Assembly: GCA_902475645.1 (NCBI GenBank)
Contig: CABSAH010000025.1
Coordinates: 1 to 14,844 of the forward strand
Source of the DNA: an uncultured Christensenellaceae bacterium
GTDB taxonomy: Bacteria > Bacillota > Clostridia > Christensenellales > CAG-138
Reading direction: 5' to 3'
Length of the DNA stretch: 14,844 nucleotides
Positions 7,029-14,333 of this stretch are shown piece by piece. The number at the start of each line of letters is the position of its first letter. The stretch's first letter is position 1. Both the position numbers and the translations under genes were made by a program. Under the pieces are notes generated by a model. That model saw only the letters and a list, made by a program, of their open reading frames with translations, was not told the DNA's origin and ran no database searches.

Positions 7029-7057
7029 ATTATAAATGTATACAGCCGTTAAATCAA
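7029..7057 (-). promoter_or_regulatory. sigma-A promoter of the mrnC-thyX-rlmB-sigH operon
   Basis: On the minus strand TTGATT (7057-7052) and TATAAT (7034-7029) are separated by exactly 17 bases. A second, overlapping TATAAT lies at 7029-7024. With either hexamer transcription would begin within a few bases of the mrnC ATG at 7021, or just inside the gene for the second. Confidence 0.75.
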
Positions 7058-7059
7058 GA

Positions 7060-7092
7060 ATAAAGCGGGCCTTATGCTGCCGCAAAACCCGC
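7060..7092 (-). terminator. terminator after the LCP gene
   Basis: On the minus strand the arms 7092-7084 and 7073-7065 pair over nine positions (GCGGG with CCCGC, then two wobbles and two A-T pairs) around a 10-base loop, followed by TTTATT. It separates the surface block from the mrnC operon promoter directly behind it. Confidence 0.65.
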
Positions 7093-7105
7093 CTGTACAT
7101 GCTTT

Positions 7106-8218
7106 TTATTCCTCAGGTGTAACGTCCTGATAGAATACCTCTATCATCGTATCGAATATGGAGCGGCTGTCCAGCGTCAGCTCAACGTGGTTATCCTTGC
7201 CCACTACCGATTCGCCGCTAAGCTTATATATATCGCCCGAAAAGGACATGCCCGCCGCCTCCGTGGCAAGGTATGTAAGCTCGCCCACGTCAAGGTCGCT
7301 CAGTATATACTTGCTAAGCGATGAATATATATTCAGCACGCTCGTCGGGCTTTCGGCTATCTTTTGCCGCGCGGCCTGTATCATGGCAAGCATATATTGC
7401 TTCTGCCGCGCCATGCGGTCAGCGTTGCCGTCCGCCGTATGCCTGCGGCTGCGTATATACGCGGCGGCCTGCTTGCCGTTAAGCGTTACCTCCGCGCCCT
7501 CCTTCATGCTCCTGCACCCCGGCAAATCGGTAAACGGATAATCGCCCAGCACCGTTACGGTTATGCCGCCCAGCGCATCGTTCAAATCCGCCACGCCGCC
7601 CATGTAGAACGCCGCATAGCCGTCTATCTCCAGCCCGTAGAACAGCGCGGACACAGCCTCGCGGCAAAGCTTGCAGCTTTCCTCAAGCCCGTCCCCATAT
7701 GAATATGAAAGGGCTATCTGCGCGCGTCCCACGCCCGCCGCGTTGCCTTCCTTGTCCAGTATCGACATGTTGCACATAGTATCGCGGTTAACGGCTATGA
7801 ACGACATTTTATCGTTCACCGTATCAAGCGAAGCCAGTATAATAACATCCGCCTGATTATCGTTGCCGTATTTAAGCGGCTTTTTCGGCTTTTTATCCGA
7901 ATCGACGCCTATGAACAGCAAATTTATAAGCCCGTCCTTGTATTTATAATACCGTCCGCCGCTCGTTATATCATACTCTATTGGTATGCTCGGCGTGGGC
8001 GCTGCGGCAGGCTCGGCCTCCTGTTCGCCTTCTACGGGCTCGGTAAGGGCGGGTACTTCAACCAATGCTGGCGCCTTGGTTTCCTTTCTGCTAAGCGATG
8101 CGCGCCCGCTGAACCATATTATCATTGCCGCGCATACAAGCGCCGCCGTAAGCGCCGCAAGTATTATGAATATAAGAAGTATTGGGTTTATACGCCTGCG
8201 TTTTTTTGATTTTTCCAT
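7106..8218 (-). CDS. LytR-CpsA-Psr (LCP) family cell-wall glycopolymer transferase
   Basis: A 370-residue membrane-anchored protein: a basic cytoplasmic start (KSKKRRR), one transmembrane helix at about 12-36, a Pro/Glu/Ala-rich linker to about residue 80, then the LCP domain from about 98 (INLLFIGVDS) to about 280. Conserved LCP features include QADVIILASLD with its aspartate, FIAVNRDTM, GGVADLNDALGGITV and the basic run YIRSRRHTADGNADRMARQKQ. LCP enzymes move undecaprenyl-linked polymers such as teichoic acid or capsule onto peptidoglycan outside the membrane. GGAG 8 bases before the ATG at 8218 decides the start against an in-frame GTG at 8227. The gene starts 5 bases after the sortase stop, so the two are co-transcribed. 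Which polymer is attached is unknown. Confidence 0.92.
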   Translation of the reverse strand: MEKSKKRRRINPILLIFIILAALTAALVCAAMIIWFSGRASLSRKETKAPALVEVPALTEPVEGEQEAEPAAAPTPSIPIEYDITSGGRYYKYKDGLINLLFIGVDSDKKPKKPLKYGNDNQADVIILASLDTVNDKMSFIAVNRDTMCNMSILDKEGNAAGVGRAQIALSYSYGDGLEESCKLCREAVSALFYGLEIDGYAAFYMGGVADLNDALGGITVTVLGDYPFTDLPGCRSMKEGAEVTLNGKQAAAYIRSRRHTADGNADRMARQKQYMLAMIQAARQKIAESPTSVLNIYSSLSKYILSDLDVGELTYLATEAAGMSFSGDIYKLSGESVVGKDNHVELTLDSRSIFDTMIEVFYQDVTPEE

Positions 8219-8223
8219 ATTCG

Positions 8224-9078
8224 TCACTCCGCCGTGTCGTAAGAGGGTGAATACTGCGCGGTAAGCTTGGCCTGCACAAGATACCGCTGCATACGGTTCT
8301 GCTTATAGCACGTTGAAAGCGTAAGCACCTTATCTCCGAACACGGGGAACATTTCGCGGTCGTAATTGGTATTTACGCCGTCGCTCAGCTTTTCAAAAAA
8401 TCCGTTGAACACGTCCTCGTCCGTAAAATCGTTGCATAGCAGCAAATGCTTGCTGCTGTACGGATAAGCGGCAAACACGGTGTATTCATATATTGCGTCA
8501 CTAAGATAGATGTACACGGTTCTGTGCTCTTCAAAATACGCAGGGTCGGCAAAATCGTTAAGTGCCGCAAACATAGTGCCGTTTTTGCGGTTGTGGCCGT
8601 AAAGCACGGTTACGGGGTCCGAAAAATCGCGCTTGTTATACCGCTGCGAAAAAATGCTGCCGCCCGAATAGTAGCCGCCGTCCACGGCATGGTCGGAATA
8701 GAATTCGTCCTTATCCTCGCTTTGCACCACGGCGTAATTGATTATGCTGCCGGGCATATCTATCCATGCATATATGTCCGGATTCAGCTCCGTAAGCGCG
8801 TCAAAATCGATTGCGCGGAATTCCTTGTGCGGCTCCTCCTGCGGCTCGTTCTCAGCCCCGTCCGGCTGCGCTTCATTATCCGGCGCGGGCGTTGAAACGG
8901 GTTCTTCGGCGTCCGGCTTAGGCACGGCAACCGCCGTGCGCGATGCAATATCATTGGCTAACCTGTCATTAAGGCTGTCCCCGCGCAAATATTGCGCAAT
9001 GTAAAGTATGCAGCATACGCAAACAGCCGCCATTACGGCGGACACGATGCCAAGTATTATCTTCACGGATTTTTTCAT
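8224..9078 (-). CDS. srtB: class B sortase
   Basis: A 284-residue protein with an N-terminal membrane anchor (about 6-29), an acidic Pro-rich spacer (about 50-85) and a sortase domain. The class B signature is visible: FDALTELNPDIYAWIDMPG (92-110), NYAVVQSEDKDEFY, the catalytic His in LYGHNRKNGTMF (H162), the catalytic Cys in TLSTC (C257) and a following Arg (R265, in RYLVQAKL). Sortases cut a sorting signal between Thr and Gly and join the protein to peptidoglycan. The 74-residue protein encoded just upstream carries SPQTG, a signal of the kind used by class B sortases such as that of Clostridioides difficile. A terminator lies between the two genes and I see no good promoter after it, so the sortase is probably made by read-through. 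Confidence 0.94.
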   Translation of the reverse strand: MKKSVKIILGIVSAVMAAVCVCCILYIAQYLRGDSLNDRLANDIASRTAVAVPKPDAEEPVSTPAPDNEAQPDGAENEPQEEPHKEFRAIDFDALTELNPDIYAWIDMPGSIINYAVVQSEDKDEFYSDHAVDGGYYSGGSIFSQRYNKRDFSDPVTVLYGHNRKNGTMFAALNDFADPAYFEEHRTVYIYLSDAIYEYTVFAAYPYSSKHLLLCNDFTDEDVFNGFFEKLSDGVNTNYDREMFPVFGDKVLTLSTCYKQNRMQRYLVQAKLTAQYSPSYDTAE

Positions 9079-9114
9079 TTAATTCTGTTCTCCCGCTCCG
9101 TAGCACAGTCAAGG

Positions 9115-9150
9115 TAAAAAAATGCCCCATAAACCTTGCATTTATGAGGC
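9115..9150 (-). terminator. strong terminator between the SPQTG protein and the sortase gene
   Basis: On the minus strand GCCTCATAAA (9150-9141) pairs with TTTATGGGGC (9133-9124) over ten positions with one G-T wobble, on a 7-base loop, followed by seven T in a row (9122-9116). It begins 31 bases after the stop codon of the small protein gene. Confidence 0.85.
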
Positions 9151-9180
9151 TCTGTTTCGATTGTGATACGAACTTTTGTC

Positions 9181-9405
9181 TTAGGCGTTGGCCTTTTTGC
9201 CTACATACAGTGCAACGCCGCCGCAAAGCACGGCCAGCAGCACTACGCTCTCAATACCGAAATCATATCCGGTCTGCGGAGAGTTAGGATCGCTGGAAAC
9301 ATTGGTATTGCCGTGTTCGGGGCTGGTCACGCCGGTTGCAAGCGCAACGGAAGCGAGACTGAGCACCAGTGCAAGCGCCAGCACAACTGCAAAGATTTTT
9401 TTCAT
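9181..9405 (-). CDS. tiny secreted sortase substrate with SPQTG sorting signal
   Basis: A 74-residue protein. Residues 1-23 form a signal peptide: two lysines, a hydrophobic core and ALA at the likely cut site. The sorting signal is SPQTG at 42-46, a hydrophobic stretch at about 51-68 and a KK-containing tail (GKKANA). After cutting by signal peptidase and by sortase between T45 and G46, only about 22 residues rich in Ser, Thr, Asn, Pro and Gly would stay on the wall, too few for a folded domain. AGGAGGGG lies 6 bases before the ATG. It has its own promoter and a strong terminator and is encoded directly before a class B sortase, the likely enzyme for it. What the anchored peptide does is unknown. 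Confidence 0.9.
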   Translation of the reverse strand: MKKIFAVVLALALVLSLASVALATGVTSPEHGNTNVSSDPNSPQTGYDFGIESVVLLAVLCGGVALYVGKKANA

Positions 9406-9446
9406 AACAATCCCCTCCTGATAAAGGTTTCCTTATGGATAGATAT

Positions 9447-9475
9447 AGTATATCTCAACTCAAGCTAAATTGCAA
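9447..9475 (-). promoter_or_regulatory. promoter of the SPQTG protein gene
   Basis: On the minus strand TTGCAA (9475-9470) and TATACT (9452-9447) are 17 bases apart. Transcription would start near 9440, giving a leader of about 35 bases that ends in the AGGAGGGG ribosome site. The promoter lies in the 89-base gap after the ABC exporter gene. Confidence 0.65.
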
Positions 9476-9494
9476 GCTGTTTTTTGGCCAAAAA

Positions 9495-11276
9495 TCAATA
9501 ATCCATCGTTAATTTTTCGGCCGTATGCGCGTCTATCTCCTCAACCGCCCCTCCATGCACCCTGTATACCCGGCTGCACAGGCCAAGCACGCTCGGCCTA
9601 TGGGTGGTGACTATGCAGGTTTTGTTCGGATGCGCAAGCATTATTGACCTAAGCACCTGCCGCTCCGTAGCCACGTCCAGCGCGGATGTGGCCTCGTCAA
9701 GCAGCATTACGGGCGCGTCCCTCAGCACCGCGCGCGCTATGGCTATGCGCTGTGCCTGCCCTTCGGAAAGCCCGTGCCCGTGTTCGCCCACGGATGAATC
9801 AATGCCGTTTTCCATTCGGCTTACAAATTCCCATGCGCACGCCGTTTTAAGCGCCGCTTCTATTTCGTCGTTTCCCGCCTGCGGCTTGACCATGCGCAGA
9901 TTATCCGCAATAGTGCCGGAAATAAGCGTGTTCCCCTGCGGCACATACGAGAAAAAGCCCCTTAGCGCGGCATTCGTTTCCTGCGCCGCGCCGTATGCGT
10001 CGCAAAGCTCTGCCCTGCCCTGCTTTGGGCGTATCAAGGCAAGTATCATGCGCACCATTGTGGTCTTTCCCCCGCCGGATGGGCCTATCAGCGCCACTAT
10101 CTCGCCCGGGGCCGCCGCAAAGCTTACGCCGTTGAGCACGGCTTCGTTAGCCTTATACGCAAACGAAACGTTTTCAAGCCGCACCGTAAGGCCGCGTTCG
10201 GCATTGAGCGTATCCTCGCCCGCGCCGCACTCCTCCGGCGGTATAGCCATAAGCTCCCGTATCCTTGTTGCGGATACGGATGCATTGAGGAACACCGGCA
10301 CGGTTTTTACAAGCGAATTGAACGCAGAGGAAAGCCTTGCCCCCTGCGAAAGGAACAGCGTCATCGTGCCGTACAATATCTTTCCGTTCCACAGCAGATA
10401 CAGGCAATAGCAAAACGCCGCCATCTGCACGGCCGAGCCTATCAGCGAAAGCGCGGCCTCCGTTTTTATGCTGAACAGATTGTAATCAAGGCTCACTTTT
10501 TTATATTCGCCCTGCATTTCCCTAAGCTTGCCGCTCTGCCTGCCTGTTATGCCGAAGCTTTTCACGGCGTCGAGATTATTGAATGTTTCCGTTTCAAACG
10601 CCATAAGGCCGCTGTTAAGCTCCCGCACCTTTTGGCCGAATTTGCGCATACGGGAAATGAGCCTTCTTGCGCTGAATATCAAAAACGGCGCGCTCGAAAG
10701 AGCGATCACGGCCATTACGGCGTCGTAATACAATATTGACAGCAGCGTTATTGTGAACGTATAGGCAGATATTATCAAATCCGGCAGCCAGCTTATGGCG
10801 TTGCCTGCAACGGTATGCGCATCGCCGTTCAGGCGGTTTAGCAAGTCCCCGCCCTGATAGCCGTTAAGCGTGCTCCAGTCCGCGCATATCACCTTATCGA
10901 ATATTTCCGCCTGAATATCGTTATTCACCCTTATTGAAACCTTGGCCGATATTCTTGAAACGGTGCTTTTGAGCGCAACGCTTATTACGGAGGACGCTAT
11001 CATTACCGCTATAACGAACCACAGCCGCGCCCTGTCATGCCCGGTTATTATATCTATTGTGTATTTGCTCGCAACCGCGGAAACAAGCGCAAACGATGCG
11101 CTCAGCACGCCAAGCAGCGTATATACTATAACCGCAGCACGGTACCGCCGCGTATACGCCGCTATCCATTTCCAGTCGTCTATTATGTCCTTAAACGTGC
11201 CGTCCTTCACGCGGCCAAACAATTCGCCAAGCGCCTCGGACCCAAGCACCCTTCGTTTGGGCTTTGTCTGCTCCAT
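9495..11276 (-). CDS. ABC exporter, fused permease and ATPase half-transporter
   Basis: A 593-residue protein: a cytoplasmic start of about 40 residues, a six-helix type IV exporter membrane domain (about 45-335) and an ATPase domain (about 363-590). The ATPase is complete: Walker A GPSGGGKT (398-405), Q-loop Q447 in YVPQGN, signature LSEGQ (503-507), Walker B VMLLDEATSALD (523-534) and the H-loop histidine H559. Half-transporters of this layout (MsbA-like) work as dimers and export lipids, peptides, lipid-linked sugars or drugs. The gene lies 33 bases after a Wzz/BY-kinase gene in the same operon, so export of a surface polymer or its lipid-linked precursor is a reasonable guess, though no substrate-specific feature is seen. 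Ribosome site AAGG lies 7 bases before the ATG. Confidence 0.93.
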   Translation of the reverse strand: MEQTKPKRRVLGSEALGELFGRVKDGTFKDIIDDWKWIAAYTRRYRAAVIVYTLLGVLSASFALVSAVASKYTIDIITGHDRARLWFVIAVMIASSVISVALKSTVSRISAKVSIRVNNDIQAEIFDKVICADWSTLNGYQGGDLLNRLNGDAHTVAGNAISWLPDLIISAYTFTITLLSILYYDAVMAVIALSSAPFLIFSARRLISRMRKFGQKVRELNSGLMAFETETFNNLDAVKSFGITGRQSGKLREMQGEYKKVSLDYNLFSIKTEAALSLIGSAVQMAAFCYCLYLLWNGKILYGTMTLFLSQGARLSSAFNSLVKTVPVFLNASVSATRIRELMAIPPEECGAGEDTLNAERGLTVRLENVSFAYKANEAVLNGVSFAAAPGEIVALIGPSGGGKTTMVRMILALIRPKQGRAELCDAYGAAQETNAALRGFFSYVPQGNTLISGTIADNLRMVKPQAGNDEIEAALKTACAWEFVSRMENGIDSSVGEHGHGLSEGQAQRIAIARAVLRDAPVMLLDEATSALDVATERQVLRSIMLAHPNKTCIVTTHRPSVLGLCSRVYRVHGGAVEEIDAHTAEKLTMDY

Positions 11277-11309
11277 TGCCCCGCCTTTCCTTCGCCCTGT
11301 TTCAATGCA

Positions 11310-12836
11310 TTAGGCTCCGCCGCAGGTATCCTCCGTTTCCTCGGCTTCGTTCGCCTTATGCGCGGCTTCGCGTTCATCCTCGCGGTGGCGGTAGCCGTAG
11401 CCGCCGTAGCCGTAACCGCCGTAGCCGTAGCCATATCCATAGCCGTAGCCGTAACCGTAGCCGCCTGTCATGCGCGTTTCCGCGCCGTTTAGCACGCAGC
11501 CTATCACGTTTGTTCCGCTTTCCGAAAGGAACTGCATACTATCCAATATCTGCGATGTTTTCACCCCGCCCGCGCCTATTACGTACAGCGCGCCGTCCAC
11601 CGCGCTTGCAATGTTTACGCTGTCCGCAAGCAAGCCGCACGGCGGCGTATCGACTATTATATAATCCGCACGTGTGCGCAATATATCTATAAGGCTCTTC
11701 AGCCAGCGTGCGCTTATGGGGCGCGTGCTCCTTCGCGGCGCATCGCCCGCAAGCAGCTTAAGCGTGCTGCCCTCAACGTCGCTCAGGCATTCGCCTATGC
11801 TTTTTACCTTGCGCTCCCTAAGCTCCACCAGCCCGTTGGACGGCGTGGTTATGCCAAGTGCCTTTTTAACGCTGGGCCGCCTTAAGTCCATATCAACCAA
11901 TACTACCCGCGCGCCGTTTTTGCTCAGCGCCAGCGCAAGGTTTACGGAAACGGTGGTTTTGCCTTCGCCCGGCATTGTGCTCGTTACCAATATTGCGTGG
12001 CATTTGTCGCCTTCAAGCCGCCTTAAAAGCTTTATCCTAAGGCTGCGTATGCTTTCCCTAAACGAATCCGGAACGTGCTTATTCATTATGGACAGCGTGT
12101 TCACGTTATGCTGCCTGCGCTTTTTGAACGTTACCTTGGGCAGCACCGCAAGGCATGTTTGATTCAGCTTTATGCGAATATCGTCCGGCTCGCGCACGGT
12201 GCTCCGTACAGCCGCGCATATTATCAATATCACAAGCCCTATGACCCCGCCTATCACCGCGCCCTTTGTAACCGCTTTAACGGGATCGAAGCCGTTATAC
12301 GGCACTAAAGGCTCCACCGGATCCGTTAAAAGGTTCATCATGGTGCTGCCTATAACGTAATCCGCAACCTCCGGATACACCTTTATAACCGCCTCGAGTA
12401 TAGCCTTTGCGTCGCGCGGGCTGCTGCTTGTTACGCGCATTGTGAAAAGGTTTGTGTTATCCACCGTTTCGGCCGTTATGGAGCCGTTTATCCATTCCAC
12501 CCCAAGCTCCTTTTTAAGCTTTGAATACATAAGGTCGGACTGTATAAGATACGGGAAGGTTTTGCCAAGCTGCTCCGCCGTGGCCTTGTTATAATAGCTG
12601 TATCCGCTGCTCTGCTCCGTGTTGCCCGATGCCGAAACCTGAATGGTAAACGTGACCTCGCATGCATACATGGGGGTATAGCCGAAATACCCCTTGGCAA
12701 ACCACAGCGCGCCCAGCACCGCCGCAAGCACTATCGGTACCCAAAGCAGCCTTTTAAGCACCGGCAGAAACTCCTGCCAAAGCCGCGATATATCTATTGC
12801 ATCTTCATCCGGACGGTCGATTTTATTCTCTTCCAT
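11310..12836 (-). CDS. Wzz/BY-kinase fusion (polysaccharide co-polymerase and tyrosine autokinase), paralogue B
   Basis: A 508-residue protein. A Wzz domain is bounded by transmembrane helices at about 32-47 and 192-211, with an extracellular part between. A bacterial tyrosine kinase domain follows: the oligomerisation motif EX2RX2R (ESIRSLR, 261-267), Walker A TSTMPGEGKTT (285-295), Walker A' VLVDMDLRRP (312-321) and Walker B YIIVDTPP (392-399). The C-terminus (460-482) is a Tyr-Gly repeat with 11 tyrosines, the expected autophosphorylation cluster, followed by an acidic tail. Such proteins set chain length and switch polymerisation of exopolysaccharide. The true start is the ATG at 12836, 6 bases after GGAGGA and 14 bases inside the end of paralogue A; the upstream in-frame reading overlaps A's repeat tail and is not coding. 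Confidence 0.92.
   Translation of the reverse strand: MEENKIDRPDEDAIDISRLWQEFLPVLKRLLWVPIVLAAVLGALWFAKGYFGYTPMYACEVTFTIQVSASGNTEQSSGYSYYNKATAEQLGKTFPYLIQSDLMYSKLKKELGVEWINGSITAETVDNTNLFTMRVTSSSPRDAKAILEAVIKVYPEVADYVIGSTMMNLLTDPVEPLVPYNGFDPVKAVTKGAVIGGVIGLVILIICAAVRSTVREPDDIRIKLNQTCLAVLPKVTFKKRRQHNVNTLSIMNKHVPDSFRESIRSLRIKLLRRLEGDKCHAILVTSTMPGEGKTTVSVNLALALSKNGARVVLVDMDLRRPSVKKALGITTPSNGLVELRERKVKSIGECLSDVEGSTLKLLAGDAPRRSTRPISARWLKSLIDILRTRADYIIVDTPPCGLLADSVNIASAVDGALYVIGAGGVKTSQILDSMQFLSESGTNVIGCVLNGAETRMTGGYGYGYGYGYGYGYGGYGYGGYGYRHREDEREAAHKANEAEETEDTCGGA
11391..11459 (-). repeat. 6-base tandem repeat coding the Tyr-Gly tail of paralogue B
   Basis: On the minus strand units of TAC-GGC type (Tyr-Gly), with TAT and GGT/GGA variants, repeat across this stretch, broken twice by an extra Gly codon. 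They encode 11 tyrosines grouped 7+2+2. A change by whole units keeps the reading frame. Confidence 0.9.
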
Positions 12837-14319
12837 TGGCTTCCTCCGTATGCCTGCGGCCGCCGCCGCCCTTTGCGTTCCTATCGCCATAGCCGTAGCC
12901 ATAGCCGCCGTAGCCGCGTCCGTAGCCGTAGCCATAGCCGTAACCGTATCCGTAGCCGTAGCCCGCATTGCCGCCCATTATAGGCGTTACGCGCACATCG
13001 TTAAACACGCAGCCCAAAAGCTGCGCCCTGCTTTGGTTAAGCATATCCACGGCATCGTTTATCCTGCCGGTGCTCACGCAGTCCTGCCTAACCACAAGCA
13101 GCGAAAAATCCGCTATATCCGCCAGCATTTCCGCATCGGAAAACATTGCCATGGGCGGTGAATCGATTATTATATAATCCGTTGCGGCGCTCATCTCCGC
13201 CATAATGCGGCACATTGCAGCGGAGGATATAAGCTCCGCCGCGTCCTTCTGAACGGCGGACGAGAACAGCACGTTAATGCCGTATTTTTCCATATATTCC
13301 GTTTGAAAGGGGCATTTGCCGCGTATCATGTCCGCAAGCTCGGCCTTAACGTTGGCGCTAAGCAGCTTATACTGCGCCGGCTTATGCATATCCGCATCTA
13401 TCAGCAGCACCGTGCCGCCCTTTTGCGCCAGCGCTATTGCAAGGTTTGCGGCAACGGTCGATTTACCCTCGTTTTCCGCAACGCTTGTAACGAGTATAAC
13501 GTTTTTCCCTTCCCGCCTTACGGCATGGGACACGCGGGAGGCAAGCTTTGCCACCTCCTCGCTGAAGCTGAAGCTTGCGGTGGCGTTGGTTATAAGCAGG
13601 CCCTTCGTGGTCTTTTTAAGCCTTGTGCGCAGCGTTTTGTTCTTCGTTTCGTGGTGAATGGTGCAATATAGCTTAGCGTCTATTTTATGCCTTGCGGCGG
13701 ATGTTGTCTGCACCCTGTCCGCAAACAGTATCGATGCTATGATCGCTATCGCCATTGCCGCCGCGCCTATTGCAAACGCGCGCTCTATCTCCTTGCGTAG
13801 CTGAAGCGGATTTGACGGGGCTTTAGGCACGGAGGGCGGGTCAAGCTCCCTTAACGAAACGTTTTGGAACACATAGTCCGACACCACCGAATAATTATCC
13901 AGCAGGAATCTAAGCGTTCTGAATGCGTCGGTAGGATTATCCGCCGTTACGCGCATTGTCATAAGATTGGTCTGCGGCACAACGGACGCTTCAAGCTTGC
14001 CGTTTAGCTTTTCAACGCCCAGCTTTTCCTTTGAAATGGCCGAAAACATGGTGCTGTCAAAAAGCTTTGTGAATGTGCCCGCCATTTCCGACGTGCTTGA
14101 AAGGTTTGAAAAAACGGCTGTATAGCTTGCGTTTTTCATGCCCACGGCCACGGTGGTGCCTGCGGTATACTGCGGCTTATAGAACACCTGAAGGTACGCC
14201 ACAGTAAGCATGGCCGCAATAAGCCCTGCGGCTATTATGGTGGGTATTTCCTTAACTATGCGGCGGATGATGCAGACAAGGCTGTAATCCGTCCACCGGC
14301 TTGATGCATATTCTTCCAT
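12823..14319 (-). CDS. Wzz/BY-kinase fusion, divergent paralogue A
   Basis: A 498-residue protein with the same plan as its neighbour: transmembrane helices at about 24-46 and 182-201 around an extracellular Wzz region with a Pro-rich segment (161-171) before the second helix, then an ATPase domain with Walker A TSVAENEGKST (278-288), Walker A' VLLIDADMHKP (304-314) and Walker B YIIIDSPP (382-389). The tail at 454-477 carries 11 tyrosines in Tyr-Gly repeats, then a basic end. Two points depart from active BY-kinases: the Pro-Gly of Walker A is replaced by Glu-Asn, and the EX2RX2R motif is not kept (EVAKLAS at the same place). It may be a weak kinase or a regulatory partner of paralogue B. GGGAGGG precedes the ATG. 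It starts 14 bases after the Ig-like gene. Confidence 0.9.
   Translation of the reverse strand: MEEYASSRWTDYSLVCIIRRIVKEIPTIIAAGLIAAMLTVAYLQVFYKPQYTAGTTVAVGMKNASYTAVFSNLSSTSEMAGTFTKLFDSTMFSAISKEKLGVEKLNGKLEASVVPQTNLMTMRVTADNPTDAFRTLRFLLDNYSVVSDYVFQNVSLRELDPPSVPKAPSNPLQLRKEIERAFAIGAAAMAIAIIASILFADRVQTTSAARHKIDAKLYCTIHHETKNKTLRTRLKKTTKGLLITNATASFSFSEEVAKLASRVSHAVRREGKNVILVTSVAENEGKSTVAANLAIALAQKGGTVLLIDADMHKPAQYKLLSANVKAELADMIRGKCPFQTEYMEKYGINVLFSSAVQKDAAELISSAAMCRIMAEMSAATDYIIIDSPPMAMFSDAEMLADIADFSLLVVRQDCVSTGRINDAVDMLNQSRAQLLGCVFNDVRVTPIMGGNAGYGYGYGYGYGYGYGRGYGGYGYGYGDRNAKGGGGRRHTEEANGRE
12889..12960 (-). repeat. 6-base tandem repeat coding the Tyr-Gly tail of paralogue A
   Basis: Minus-strand TAC/TAT-GGN units encode 11 tyrosines, grouped 7+1+3, with one Arg codon (GRG) and one double Gly as interruptions. 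It is closely alike in DNA to the repeat at 11391-11459, about 1.5 kb away in the same orientation. Confidence 0.9.
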
Positions 14320-14333
14320 AGCTGCCCTCCCGC

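Noticed and set aside
9079..9115. TTGACT near 9110 as a -35 box for the sortase gene
   Set aside because: No -10 hexamer lies at suitable spacing; the nearest AT-rich hexamer is 19 bases away and touches the start codon.
11391..12960. Repeats in the kinase genes as a CRISPR or other regulatory array
   Set aside because: The periodicity is six bases, in frame and coding Tyr-Gly, with no spacers; it is explained by the BY-kinase tyrosine tails.
12837..12968. N-terminal extension of paralogue B to 12968
   Set aside because: The extra residues are the tail repeat of paralogue A read in another frame (Ala/Thr-rich). GGAGGA before the ATG at 12836 marks the real start.
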